NCBI RefSeq assembly: GCF_036324505.1
Contig: NC_086354.1
Span: forward strand, 23,947,207-24,011,206
Direction of reading: 5' to 3'
Origin: Eleginops maclovinus
Taxonomy: Eukaryota > Chordata > Actinopteri > Perciformes > Eleginopidae
DNA length: 64,000 nt
Of this stretch, positions 1-38,834 are shown one piece after another. The notes under the pieces are model-generated. The model worked only from the letters and a program-made list of their open reading frames with translations. It was not told the DNA's origin and searched no databases. Numbering within the stretch: position 1 is the stretch's first letter; every line of letters begins with the position of its first letter. A program made the position numbers and the translations under genes.

Positions 1-2068
1 TTACTATCAGGAAGGTGGGCTCAGCATTTTATCCCTCTGTGATTCTAAGAAGCAGCTGAACAGGAGCGTCACGTGGAAACTAAAGGAGCTGATCAGAAGT
101 GAAATGTAGGCACAGAGAAACAAGACGAGGTGGACAGGATCGCAGCGCTCCACTCACAGATCCCCTGAATTTGGCAAACAAAACAAACTAACTGTATTTT
201 AATAACTGTAGCAATATTCACACTAACTCCAGTTTCTCTGGTGCGATGTTTTCCACCTCTCCTTCTATGATTGCAAATTAAACAACGAGAGCTGTTGGAC
301 ATCCTAACATGTTTCTCCATTTTCTGACATACAAAAAAAAACCAACAACAACAACAACGAATAATCAGCAGGTGAATTAATGGTAAACAAAGTGAACAAT
401 CTCCAATAAAAAAAATACTGATTGCTCGAGACACAAGCTGCATGTAAACCAGCAAATCAGGACTTGTTTTCATCCTGTTTTGGTTGTTTTTGTTCATATT
501 TCTCTGGTGGAAAAGCAGCAGGTTATTACATCCAGCCAGCAGGGGGCGTCAGAGGGACGGCATGGAGGCTGATCTTCAGGAAATAATACTGCTTAAGGTT
601 TTAGAAAGACTACATAGTGAGTTATCTGAGCTTTTCCAGCTTACAAATGCCCTTAATTAACCTCCTAAAATGTCACATGACAGTAAATCCAATCCAATCA
701 ATTTCATTTTAAAGTTATGACTACATTGTGTTCATTCTTCCAGCTCCAAAGAAGAGTTTCTAGAGCCCAAAATACTTAATAATAGTGTTATAATAAAGGC
801 TAAATGGCTATGGTTTGGCACATTAACTACTGGGCCTGATCTAGAGCTAGAATGATTAGCAATTAGCCGACTTTAAATGAACATTTCTGATAATCAATTA
901 ATCAATTAGCCGTTGAATCTGTCTGGACTTTTTGGACGACATGTGATGGGTTTTTTTCCCACATCTTTCTGACTGTTTCTCTTCAGCTCAAGCCGTTAAT
1001 CTGTAAGGTAGTTAATCGAGGAATAGTTAGTAGATTTATAGAGAAAGAAAACAATCATTGGCTGCAGCTCACAGTAGATTCACTCTGCACTTTATCCAGT
1101 GGTTTCTTTTTGCTAAACGTCGAACACCGTTCACAGCCTTCCTTTGACTTTCAGATGTGTGGCACGTCTAAAAACTGCCCATCCTGTTCGGTCATTACCC
1201 AGAAATCATTGGGACTACCTTTTTAAAATGCTAAGCAACAAACGTGTCCAAATCAGGATCCATCGCAGCAGCTTTCTGAGGGACTACTTCTACTGCGGGA
1301 ACGCCCCGCTCCGATCCCAGCATAGTTAGTTTTTTTCCTCAGGAATGTGGTCAGGAGGGAAATGCAGATCTGGGGGTAAACCACTTATCACGGTGCCAAG
1401 TCAGGAGGGGGGGCAGCTCGGGGGTGTGTGGATGCATTGTATGGAGCTGGAGAACAATCCCAGGAGGCCTCGCATCAAGCAGGAATTCATCCTGTGCTTC
1501 CAAGCTGCTTAGCCCAGTGACCGGGGGGTGGTGGGGGGGGGCTTTTCACGGACAAAAAAAAATGGACGCTAAACAGTTTTTTTCTCCACATAGCACCATG
1601 CCATCGGTTTCCAGTTCTGAACACGAGGTGTCACATTTCCAAAGGTTTTTTATTATTTTTTGTTATTTTATTTGTGAGTGACCGGAAAACAAAAACAGGA
1701 ACGTCTCGCATGACGGTGAGGAAATAAAAAGAGAGAAGAAGAAGAAGAAGCACGGGAGGATGAAGCTGAGGTATCTGTTCACGCTCTCTTCCTGCTTCAC
1801 TGTGAGGCCCGCGGCGACAGAAGGCACATACTGCCGAGGTGAGGGGGGGGGGGTTGTTCTTGAAGCGATGAACTCTCCGAAGCGTTCGTCCGCAGACAGA
1901 TGACAAAGAAAACAAAGCTTTCCATTATCTCACCGGCCCAGCAGAGCCTCTCCTCTCCACAGAATCAGAGGTTCTGTTTCCAGTAGATGTTTTTTTTTAC
2001 CCAGAAGCCCCTCTGAGAGCAGGGCCCCCACGTGATGATCGCTGAAACCCATCTGATTGGATGTCAGA
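1..2068. other. slco5a1 3' UTR and downstream flank
   Basis: No recognisable coding sequence; short open frames here lack codon bias and similarity. Contains a GAA-rich purine patch near 1735-1750 and poly-G tracts near 1525-1540 and 1842-1852. The proximal part (about 1640-2068) is expected to be slco5a1 3' UTR. Confidence 0.6.
1649..1672 (-). terminator. candidate slco5a1 polyadenylation signals
   Basis: Two AATAAA hexamers on the minus strand (plus-strand TTTATT at 1649-1654 and 1667-1672) lie about 400 bases past the stop codon. This is the first good signal pair downstream of TAA. Position and sequence are seen; use is inferred. Confidence 0.35.
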
Positions 2069-27661
<25,593 letters not shown>

Positions 27662-29254
27662 TATTTCCAGTCACCTTTCTTTTAGGGGTTAGAAAAAATA
27701 ACCAGTTCCACGCCTCACAATTCAGGGGCTGCTGTCCATTACATTCATTATTTATAGGTACTCCCACATAAACTGTCTGGCACACAAAGAGGCCCTAAAA
27801 AAAAAGCCAACCAAAGGGGGAGTAGACTCACAGTTTATCTGCAGTGCAGGCTGGACAGCATCTGGTTATCTCGTCATGCACACTTCTGCCACCATCTAAT
27901 CCGGAGGTGGAAAACACTCAGGCCTGATCTGCTCGGCCAGCTGATCTCCAGGTTTCCCTGCAGATGCAAAACATTTCCACTCGATGGCTTCCCTCAGCAG
28001 GACGCTTCTGCTACGGCAGGGATGAAATGAACTTGCAGAGCATCCCTGACACCCCCTGCCGATGAAGATCACACTGTTATAATAAAGCTTGGGGAACATT
28101 AGACGATGGTGCACCCCCTTCTCCTCCTAACTCCTCCCCAAGTCAAGGGCATCACTCCCCCCCCCCCCTACCCATCCCGATGTTATCTCCGCACCAGCTG
28201 TCTTCCAGTTGTCATTTAGTTGCAATATTTCTGCGTAAATACCCGGAGATCTGTATGTGAAAAAATGGAAAAATGGTACCGTGGAAGAGTCGTCGAGGGA
28301 AAGCAGTGTGAAAAGGAGACTGGTGCTGGGATACTAAAGGCTGCCCAGAAACACCGCAGTGCTCAGCTCCTCGCAGTCGCTGTTTTGAAAACAACTGCGT
28401 CAAGCTGCCGAGATTAAGCAATGGAGACAGGAGAGGGGGTTTCAGAATAAAAGCCTATCGTGTACTCCAGCTGTGCTGTGACGTATAGAAGACAGAACAC
28501 TGATATTATAAGTTTTGTAGTAAAAAGTAAGTTTCTTTTAGGCTGAGTCAAAAAAAAAAAAAAAAGGAATATGTAAAGTGTAATGTGTATTTCACCATTA
28601 CATAGTGAATAGCCTAACATTTGGCAATATATATAGTATTTTTAAAAGTCTAACCATACTTTTATGCAGTACACTAAGTGTACATGTTCAGCAGATTGGT
28701 ATTACAAGTATTAGAAATTATTCTATTCTATTCTGTATATTTTATGTTTAGTTACTCCTCTGAATAAATGTATTTTTTACTGAGAATATTTACATGTTTT
28801 TTTTATTGTATTGTTTATCTTTATTTAATTTGTATTTTAGTCTAATGTTCTAATTCCTGTTTATTGCTGCTTTGACAAAATAACTTCCCAACTTCGGATA
28901 CATAAAGTATATACCTTTATTTTGAAAGGTACAACCGGAAGTCTCTCTTCACTCGACGGTTAACGTCCAAGCTAACGGCTAACCCGCAGAGATAACGTTC
29001 ACTTGTGTGTAAAACAGCAACAGCAACAATATTAACTCATCAATTCACCCACCTGAAATCTCCGGAGCGACGACACGGTTCTTTAAACATTCATGTCCGA
29101 GTTAAACCACAAACTCTTGAAGGACATGCGGTTAAAACTGGACAAAAACACCTTCATATTAAATAAAATCTCATTCCGTTAGACAGAAAACACAGGAAGC
29201 ACTTCAAAATAAAAGCACGAATGTGTGGGATTTAAAGGAGGCTGAACGTAATCT
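27662..29254. other. slco5a1 upstream region
   Basis: Expected to hold the slco5a1 5' UTR and promoter, but no exon can be placed with certainty. Poly-C run at 28157-28168, A-run at 28550-28565, and a candidate promoter/5' exon at 28915-29230. Confidence 0.5.
28915..29230 (-). promoter_or_regulatory. candidate promoter / noncoding first exon
   Basis: Opposed ETS-like sites lie about 270 bases apart: CCGGAAGT on plus near 28934 and CTTCCTG on minus near 29195. Each follows TTTATTTTGAA. On minus, GAGATTTCAG is followed by GTGGGTG, a plausible donor at 29052. It could be a 5' noncoding exon of slco5a1, a bidirectional promoter, or part of a repeat. Confidence 0.2.
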
Positions 29255-29660
29255 CGACACAATGACTACTTTTACTGTCGTTACTTTAAGTAGATTTAGA
29301 TGCTAATGCGTTTGTACTTTTAGTTGACGAACATTTTGAATGCAGAACTTTTACTGTAACAGAGTATTTCTACACTCTGGTACTCCTACTTTTACTCAAC
29401 TATAAGACCTGAGTACTTCTACTTATACTCAATTACAACATCTGAGTACTTCTACTTTTACTCAAGTACAAGACCTGAGTACTTCTACTTTTACTCAATT
29501 ACAAGATCTGAGTACTTCTACTTTTACTCAAGTACAAGACCTGAGTACTTCTACTTTACTCAAGTACAAGACCTGAGTACTTCTACTTTTACTCAAATAC
29601 AAGATCTGAGTACTTCTACTTTTATTAAAGTACAAGATCTGATTACTAGTCCCACCAAAT
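29255..29660 (+). repeat. fish MITE fragment with short 33-bp minisatellite
   Basis: About 130 bases of MITE interior (AATGACTACTTTTACTGTCG, ACAGAGTATTTCTACACTCT) lead into about 7-8 tandem units of a GAGTACTTCTACTTTTACTC plus AAGTACAAGACCT type. Same organisation as 50740-52650. Confidence 0.85.
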
Positions 29661-33474
<3,814 letters not shown>

Positions 33475-33621
33475 AAATATATATACCTAAACTCAACTCA
33501 ATGAAGCCATGAGAACACTTTGTTCTAAATCTGTGCTGCAAATAAAACGGAACAATGATTCCAAATGTATAATTTAATGAAATAAATCATCACCTTCACA
33601 ACTTATATCGTACACTTTACC

Positions 33622-33629
33622 ATGGCTGA
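33622..33629. repeat. hAT target site duplication, left
   Basis: ATGGCTGA, identical to 37426-37433. The uninterrupted sequence carries it once in the other duplication units. Confidence 0.95.
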
Positions 33630-34008
33630 CAGGGTTGGGTCAGATTACTTTAAAATGTAATCGATTACTGATTTCAAATTACATGGTAATTTTTGTAATC
33701 AGTTACGTAATCAGTTGGATTACCAAAAACATGTAACGTAATCTGATTACTTTTAGATTACTTCCACAAGTATGCACCTTTAAAAGACACCGCCACAGAA
33801 TTGACCAAAGAATTTTCATTTTATTTTTCACTTGATAATTTCATTACATCTATTTTGCTCTTAGTAAAGCTGTCAGTTTGTTAATTAACTACACATTTTA
33901 TTAACTAAACATATCTTAAAACAGTCAACACATGTTCAACCCATCTGCAAATGAGGGTCAGCAATGAACTGAAGAACTCCCCTTCCCACCCCCTCCCTTC
34001 CCACCCCC

Positions 34009-34279
34009 TCTAGAAACTTTCTGACCTCGTCAGCAACACCACTTCTGACACTGGGATGTTCTGGTCCATAACTGAAGAAATCCTCATCTGACTGCGCAGA
34101 ATTCCCACTTTCGTTCGCCTCAGGAATTTCATTTGGATCTAGGCGGCTTGCTTCTGATACCAACAGCTGGCGCACATCCTCTCTCTCAGGTTCTGCCAGC
34201 CACCACAAACGGAACTGTGGCATTGTTGCTGTTGCAATTTTTGCATCCTGACTGGTGAATGTCTGTGCAAAGCGTTTGT
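34009..34279 (-). pseudogene. duplicated fragment of the transposase C-terminal coding region
   Basis: Near-identical repeat of 34781-35050 in the same element (MPQFRLWWLAEPERE through VRKFLEG). It lies beyond the stop codon and is bracketed by two copies of an 80-bp noncoding segment (about 33855-33932 and 34287-34363, core GTCAGTTTGTTAATTAACTA). An internal segmental duplication, not a separate gene. Confidence 0.85.
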
Positions 34280-34556
34280 TTTTTTTGCTCTTAGTAAAGC
34301 TGTCAGTTTGTTAATTAACTACACATTTTATTAACTAAACATATCTTAAAACAGTCAACACATTTTCAACACATCTGCATATGAATCTTTTTTTTATGAG
34401 GGTCAGCACTGAACTGAAGAACTCCCCTTCCCACCTCCTCCCTGCCCCAATCCCCCCTTCCCCAGCCCTCTTCATCCTCCCCCAACCCAAGCCCTCCCAT
34501 CCCTTACCTCTCACACACAGAATAGATGGAAGAGAGAGAAAAAAAACATCTGCTCA

Positions 34557-36242
34557 TTAATCAAAGGCCACAGAAACAAGTTTCCTATTGTATCTCATCA
34601 GTAGCACTTGTTCAAAATGTTCATCTGTCAAGCGGTTCCTCTGGGGTGTAAGGATGTTGCCGCCATGGCTGAAGAGCCGCTCCACAGGTGCACTCGAGGG
34701 TAAGATGGTGTTATATTTCAGAAACAGCCTCTTCACCTTTGGAAACTCATTAAGGCAGTCAAGGCTCTTGCTTGTTCCTTCTAGAAACTTTCTGACCTCG
34801 TCAGCAACACCACTTCTGACACTGGGATGTTCTGGTCCATAACTGAAGAAATCCTCATCTGACTGTGCAGAATTCCCACTTTCGTTCGCCTCAGGAATTT
34901 CATTTGGATCTAGGCGGCTTGCCTCTGATACCAACAGCTGGCGCACATCCTCTCTCTCAGGTTCTGCCAGCCACCACAAACGGAACTGTGGCATTGTTGC
35001 TGTTGCAATTTTTGCATCCTGATTGGTGAATGTCTGTGCAAAGCGTTTGTCGATTGCTGCCAGGATGGTGTGAATGGCAGCATTGAAAAAGCGTGTTGAA
35101 ATTCTCTGTTCACGTAGCTTCTTCTTCAGAGTAAGAAGTGTGGGTATCAGCAGTCCAAAGAAACATTTATGTTCTCCTTGCAGAAGGTCAAGGGCGAAAG
35201 AGAGAGGCCTCAGGACCTCTGCATATTCTTTCAAGAAGGCAATCTCATGGGGCAATAACCTGGTAACCTCCAGGCGGTCACAAATTTCCCCTAGCTGTAC
35301 CTCACTGAAAGACACAACTTTTTGCACTGCATTATATTCGGAGTTCCAGCGTGTGACACATGGAACAATGAATTTCATCTTGCCTATCTCTTCAACTGCT
35401 TCAGCAGCCAGTGATGACCTGTGGGTCTTATTCCATAATGCAGAGCATTTGGCCATTGCACTGTTGTAGACTCTACGTGTTGACCCCTGTTTCAAAGCAG
35501 TTGTGAGATCCTTTGTTGCGATTAGGTTAAGTGTGTGCGAAGCACACCTTTGATGCGGCGGAAGAAAAAGGTGTACATGCTCATCGGTTTCCTCTGACAG
35601 AATGGTGTTAACATCTTCAAAAGTGACTTCTTCTTCTTCTTTATCATCATCATCATTTGCAGAAAATTCTTTGAAGGCTTTAACGAAATTGCTTCCGTTG
35701 TCTGTCACTGTTGCTGCTACTTTATGTTCGATGTTGTATGTGGTGTGGATTTCATTTATCTTTGCAGCAATGACATCAAATGTGTGTCTGCCTTTCATTC
35801 TGACACAGGCAAGAGCTGCAGATTTCCTGTCCAGCTCACCTTCCTCGATCCAATGGCATGTCATCCCAAAAAAGCTCCTATTAGAAGCTGTCCATATATC
35901 AGCAGTTGTGCAGACTGACTGCACTTGTTGTAATTTTGTTTTAAGTTTGTCTTTCATGTTCATGTATTCACTTTGAAGTTTAGCCATCAGTGTCTTTCTG
36001 GTCATCACAGTTTTCCCCCCACTTAATCCCTCAATAAGTCCTTTAAATGCTGGTTCTTCCAGTATGCTAAAGGACTGGACATCATCCACGATGAAGGTTA
36101 ACATAAGTGAGTTAACCTTGGATTGTGAAATGTTGCTCTGAAATTGTGTGAGCCTCGCCTGCTTTTCTTTAGGTGGTCCAGTCTGTTGTTGATCTGTTGT
36201 GTCCAGCTCAGGCCTCTTCTCATACTTTCCAGCATGCTTTCT
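34557..36242 (-). CDS. hAT transposase exon 2 (catalytic and dimerisation domains)
   Basis: Acceptor TTTCAG at 36243-36248. 562 codons including TAA at 34559-34557; with exon 1 the predicted protein is 621 residues. It begins RKHAGKYEKRPE, completing the BED finger. RNaseH-like catalytic signatures of the hAT family are visible: Asp in TADIWT (about residue 175), Asp in TDNGSN (about 241), CASH (about 293-296), TRWNSE (about 357-362) and a Glu in LLQGEHK (about 417). The C-terminus carries the hAT dimerisation motif, with SAPVERLFSHGG and QRNRLTDEHFEQVLL. Acidic runs (DDDDKEEEE) lie near 257-265. All key residues appear present. It resembles ZBED-type transposases of fish hAT elements. Confidence 0.9.
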   Translation of the reverse strand, partial: RKHAGKYEKRPELDTTDQQQTGPPKEKQARLTQFQSNISQSKVNSLMLTFIVDDVQSFSILEEPAFKGLIEGLSGGKTVMTRKTLMAKLQSEYMNMKDKLKTKLQQVQSVCTTADIWTASNRSFFGMTCHWIEEGELDRKSAALACVRMKGRHTFDVIAAKINEIHTTYNIEHKVAATVTDNGSNFVKAFKEFSANDDDDKEEEEVTFEDVNTILSEETDEHVHLFLPPHQRCASHTLNLIATKDLTTALKQGSTRRVYNSAMAKCSALWNKTHRSSLAAEAVEEIGKMKFIVPCVTRWNSEYNAVQKVVSFSEVQLGEICDRLEVTRLLPHEIAFLKEYAEVLRPLSFALDLLQGEHKCFFGLLIPTLLTLKKKLREQRISTRFFNAAIHTILAAIDKRFAQTFTNQDAKIATATMPQFRLWWLAEPEREDVRQLLVSEASRLDPNEIPEANESGNSAQSDEDFFSYGPEHPSVRSGVADEVRKFLEGTSKSLDCLNEFPKVKRLFLKYNTILPSSAPVERLFSHGGNILTPQRNRLTDEHFEQVLLMRYNRKLVSVAFD

Positions 36243-36937
36243 CTGAAATAATCACACAAGGGAAAAAATATTACTATTCTCTATTTATTATTATTATTTT
36301 GATCACACAATTATTTTCATTCTTTCATCATGACTCATTAATGTTTGATCAACTTCTGTTTTATCTGAAATACATGTTCTAGTGTGCTGTTTACACAGGC
36401 TGTAATGCAAAAGTTGCTGATATGAAACTTGGTGAAATTAATTATGAAACTGTCCCCACCGATTGCATTGACTTCGGGTCAGCCCGCGCATCAATGCTGG
36501 CTACCACGTATACCTCAACGTTAGGTTTATAAAAATGATTCGGGACGCCTCTGCGACCATTGTCTTTCCTCGCGGCTAGCACTAACATTAACCAAAACCA
36601 GGATACAATTCAATGGCAACCCTCTGCACGCACATTTTTTTCAGCACGGCTAAATGAATGTTCAGTTTAGCTTGCTAGTTTACTTAGATGGGTTGGAAAT
36701 CAAATGAGTGGTGGTCACACAGCAAATGACTGAAAATTACACAGCATAACACTGCTATAATATTATCGTACATATCTAACTTCGATACACACTTGCTTGC
36801 GTTTCTTCACAAATGCGCCGTCTTAGTTTGAAATAAATATTAAGTGACACATAAGACACATACACGTAAGAGGGTGATAATAGTGTCGTTCCAAGCTAAT
36901 AACTAGCTGCTAGTGTTAATAATAACGTTCAACTTAC

Positions 36938-37117
36938 CTCGAGGTGTTTCTTCAGATTTGAAGTGGATGTCAACGCCGTTGACAGTACTTGTACTTTTGG
37001 TCTACACAACTTGCAAAGTACATATACATTGTTGTTCTCCACGGTCTTTAATTCAAAATTGTTCCGATATTGCCACGTATTAAACACATTTTTCCCAACG
37101 GGGGTCTGTCTACACAT
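36938..37117 (-). CDS. hAT transposase exon 1 (BED zinc finger)
   Basis: 180 nt, 60 codons from MCRQTPVGKN, with donor GTAAGTT at 36937-36931 after a whole codon. Encodes the first part of a BED finger: an aromatic patch, the CKLC pair (residues 35-38) and STSNLKKHLE. The two zinc-binding histidines are H58 here and H63 in exon 2, giving H-x4-H across the junction. The finger is expected to bind the element's own ends. Confidence 0.85.
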
Positions 37118-37425
37118 GTCGACGGCTCCTCCATCTTGAGTTTTGATTTGAACCGTTTGTTTGTCAAGAAACTACATAGGCAAATGGATGATGGTGCCAT
37201 CTAGTGGATAAACGAATGAACTGCTTGTCAAATTAATAGATAGTTTGGCTGTCATAAAAAGTTTCATTGTTTGCAAGATAAAATGTAATCAGGTTATCCC
37301 CAACAATGTAACTGTAATCTAATTACGCATTTTTGTATTGTAATCTGGGCTGAATACAGTTACTTGATTTTTGTAATCTGATTACGTAATCCAGATTACA
37401 TGTAATCAGTTACTACCCAACCCTG

Positions 37426-37433
37426 ATGGCTGA
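37426..37433. repeat. hAT target site duplication, right
   Basis: ATGGCTGA directly after the CCCAACCCTG terminus. Confidence 0.95.
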
Positions 37434-38033
37434 TTACTAGGTCAGGATGTGATGAAACATCCCAGCTTTCACAGCAAACGAAATCCCCAAATCTCAATTT
37501 AAACCAAGGATAACGAGAAACATAATCAAAAGCATATTATGTGAGTATTACATTCATTAAATCATGCAGCAAAGGTCATATTGATGTTAAAATAGAGACT
37601 AAAATGAAACAAACTGCATCTTATGAGATAAATCAGTGTTAGATAAGATGATATGTGATAAAAAGTACATCATTTGCATTTCCTTCCAAGATAAAAAATA
37701 ATAAATCAGCATTTGAAAACCTAACCATATCTAAACACAAAATACTCCTTATGAAAAGTAAAAGGCACCAAAGCACACCTGAGTTTTGTGACAGTGGGAA
37801 ACATATGCAAAGAGGGACCTCTGGTGGGGGATTTAAAATCTGCTAATAGCTGATGGAGTAGAGGAGAAGCCACTAACCCAACCAGGGTCACTTTTTAACC
37901 AGTTCCTTGTGATGGCCTTTTTTACACCTGCAGGATCAGGATTTTTAAAATGTCTTCCTTTCCTCTTTGCATTTACCAAACTTTTTTCCAGCATCTGAGG
38001 ATTATCCATTTTCCTCTCAATGACTTCTTAAGC

Positions 38034-38453
38034 TCACATCTCAGCAGAGTTTCCGATGGGAGGATTAACACGAAGTCCTGCGTAGAGAGGCTGAGCAAAG
38101 GGGGTCTTGACTCTGTGCAGGAGGGTCATCATGGTTTCCTCTGAGACGCTGTAGAAGGACAGAATACCTGCACTTTGATCCAGGTACACCCCGACCCTGG
38201 AGGACTGAGGACCTGGGACTGGAGTTGCGATATTGTTATGTCTGAAATCATAATGACCTTTGTAAAAACCTAATGCCCATGACTTGTCACTATCTCCAAA
38301 TTTTTCTTTCACAGTGTTATCATCTTTGTACGCTACAGCCACTGCAACTCCTCCCACACCTTTCTCCACCTCCCAGTAACAACGTCCAGGTAGACTCTCT
38401 CTACTCAGGACCTGCCAATCAATGAACCTGTCTGTGTGACTAGGATAAATTTG
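38034..38453 (-). pseudogene. orphan finTRIM B30.2 (PRY-SPRY) domain
   Basis: Encodes only the second half of the B30.2 domain, from IYPSHTDRFIDWQVL to the C-terminal INPP-like end and TGA at 38036-38034. No RING, B-box or coiled coil is attached. At 38453 similarity to copy 1 stops, and the upstream bases (38454-38830) match the 3' flank of a finTRIM gene. The frame happens to stay open upstream to an ATG at 38582, but that part is duplicated noncoding flank. It lies about 380 bases past the stop of the intact gene at 38835-40481, and its sequence type matches copies 1 and 4, not its neighbour. Confidence 0.8.
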
Positions 38454-38834
38454 TGTAGTAGTGTTGTAGTAATAGTACATTTCCAAAGTGTTTCCTGTAT
38501 CTGAAAACTTGATAACGGTCTTTAAACTCTCAAATTTAAATCGACAAATGCATAACTTACACAAATACATACTTTTAGACATTCCCAGTGTTGTTAACAG
38601 ATGTCTGCTTTAGTCCTTAGACAGTAGGTCAGTCTTTCATTAGTATTTCTTCTGCAATGTCCAGCCTCTGACCCAGTCCAGGGAGGGGTCACTTTTTAAC
38701 CAGTTCCTTGTGATGGCCTTTTGTACACCTGCAGGATCAGGATTTTTAAAATGTCTTCCTTTCCTCTTTGCATTTACCAAACTGTTTTCCAGCATCTGAG
38801 GATTATCCATATTCCTCGCAATGACTTCTTAAGC

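Larger units (their letters stand above)
33630..37425 (-). mobile_element. complete autonomous-type hAT transposon (3,796 bp)
   Basis: Ends are CAGGGTTGGG...CCCAACCCTG, a perfect 10-bp terminal inverted repeat. It is flanked by an exact 8-bp duplication ATGGCTGA (33622-33629 and 37426-37433), the hallmark of hAT insertion. The empty site is present in sister units (near 29802 and 41695), which confirms the borders. Subterminal regions at both ends are rich in GTAATC/GATTAC words, probable transposase-binding repeats. Inside is a two-exon BED-finger transposase on the minus strand with no visible stop or frameshift. The insertion postdates the segmental duplication or hit one unit only. It looks recent and possibly still mobile. 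Confidence 0.95.

Noticed and set aside
1760..1838. Possible plus-strand signal-peptide exon (MKLRYLFTLSSC) ending at a GTGAGG donor
   Set aside because: Very short, inside the probable slco5a1 3' UTR, with no partner exon or similarity; one such match is expected by chance.
34009..34279. Second transposase gene
   Set aside because: It is a duplicated fragment of the transposase exon in the same element, lacking start and catalytic core.
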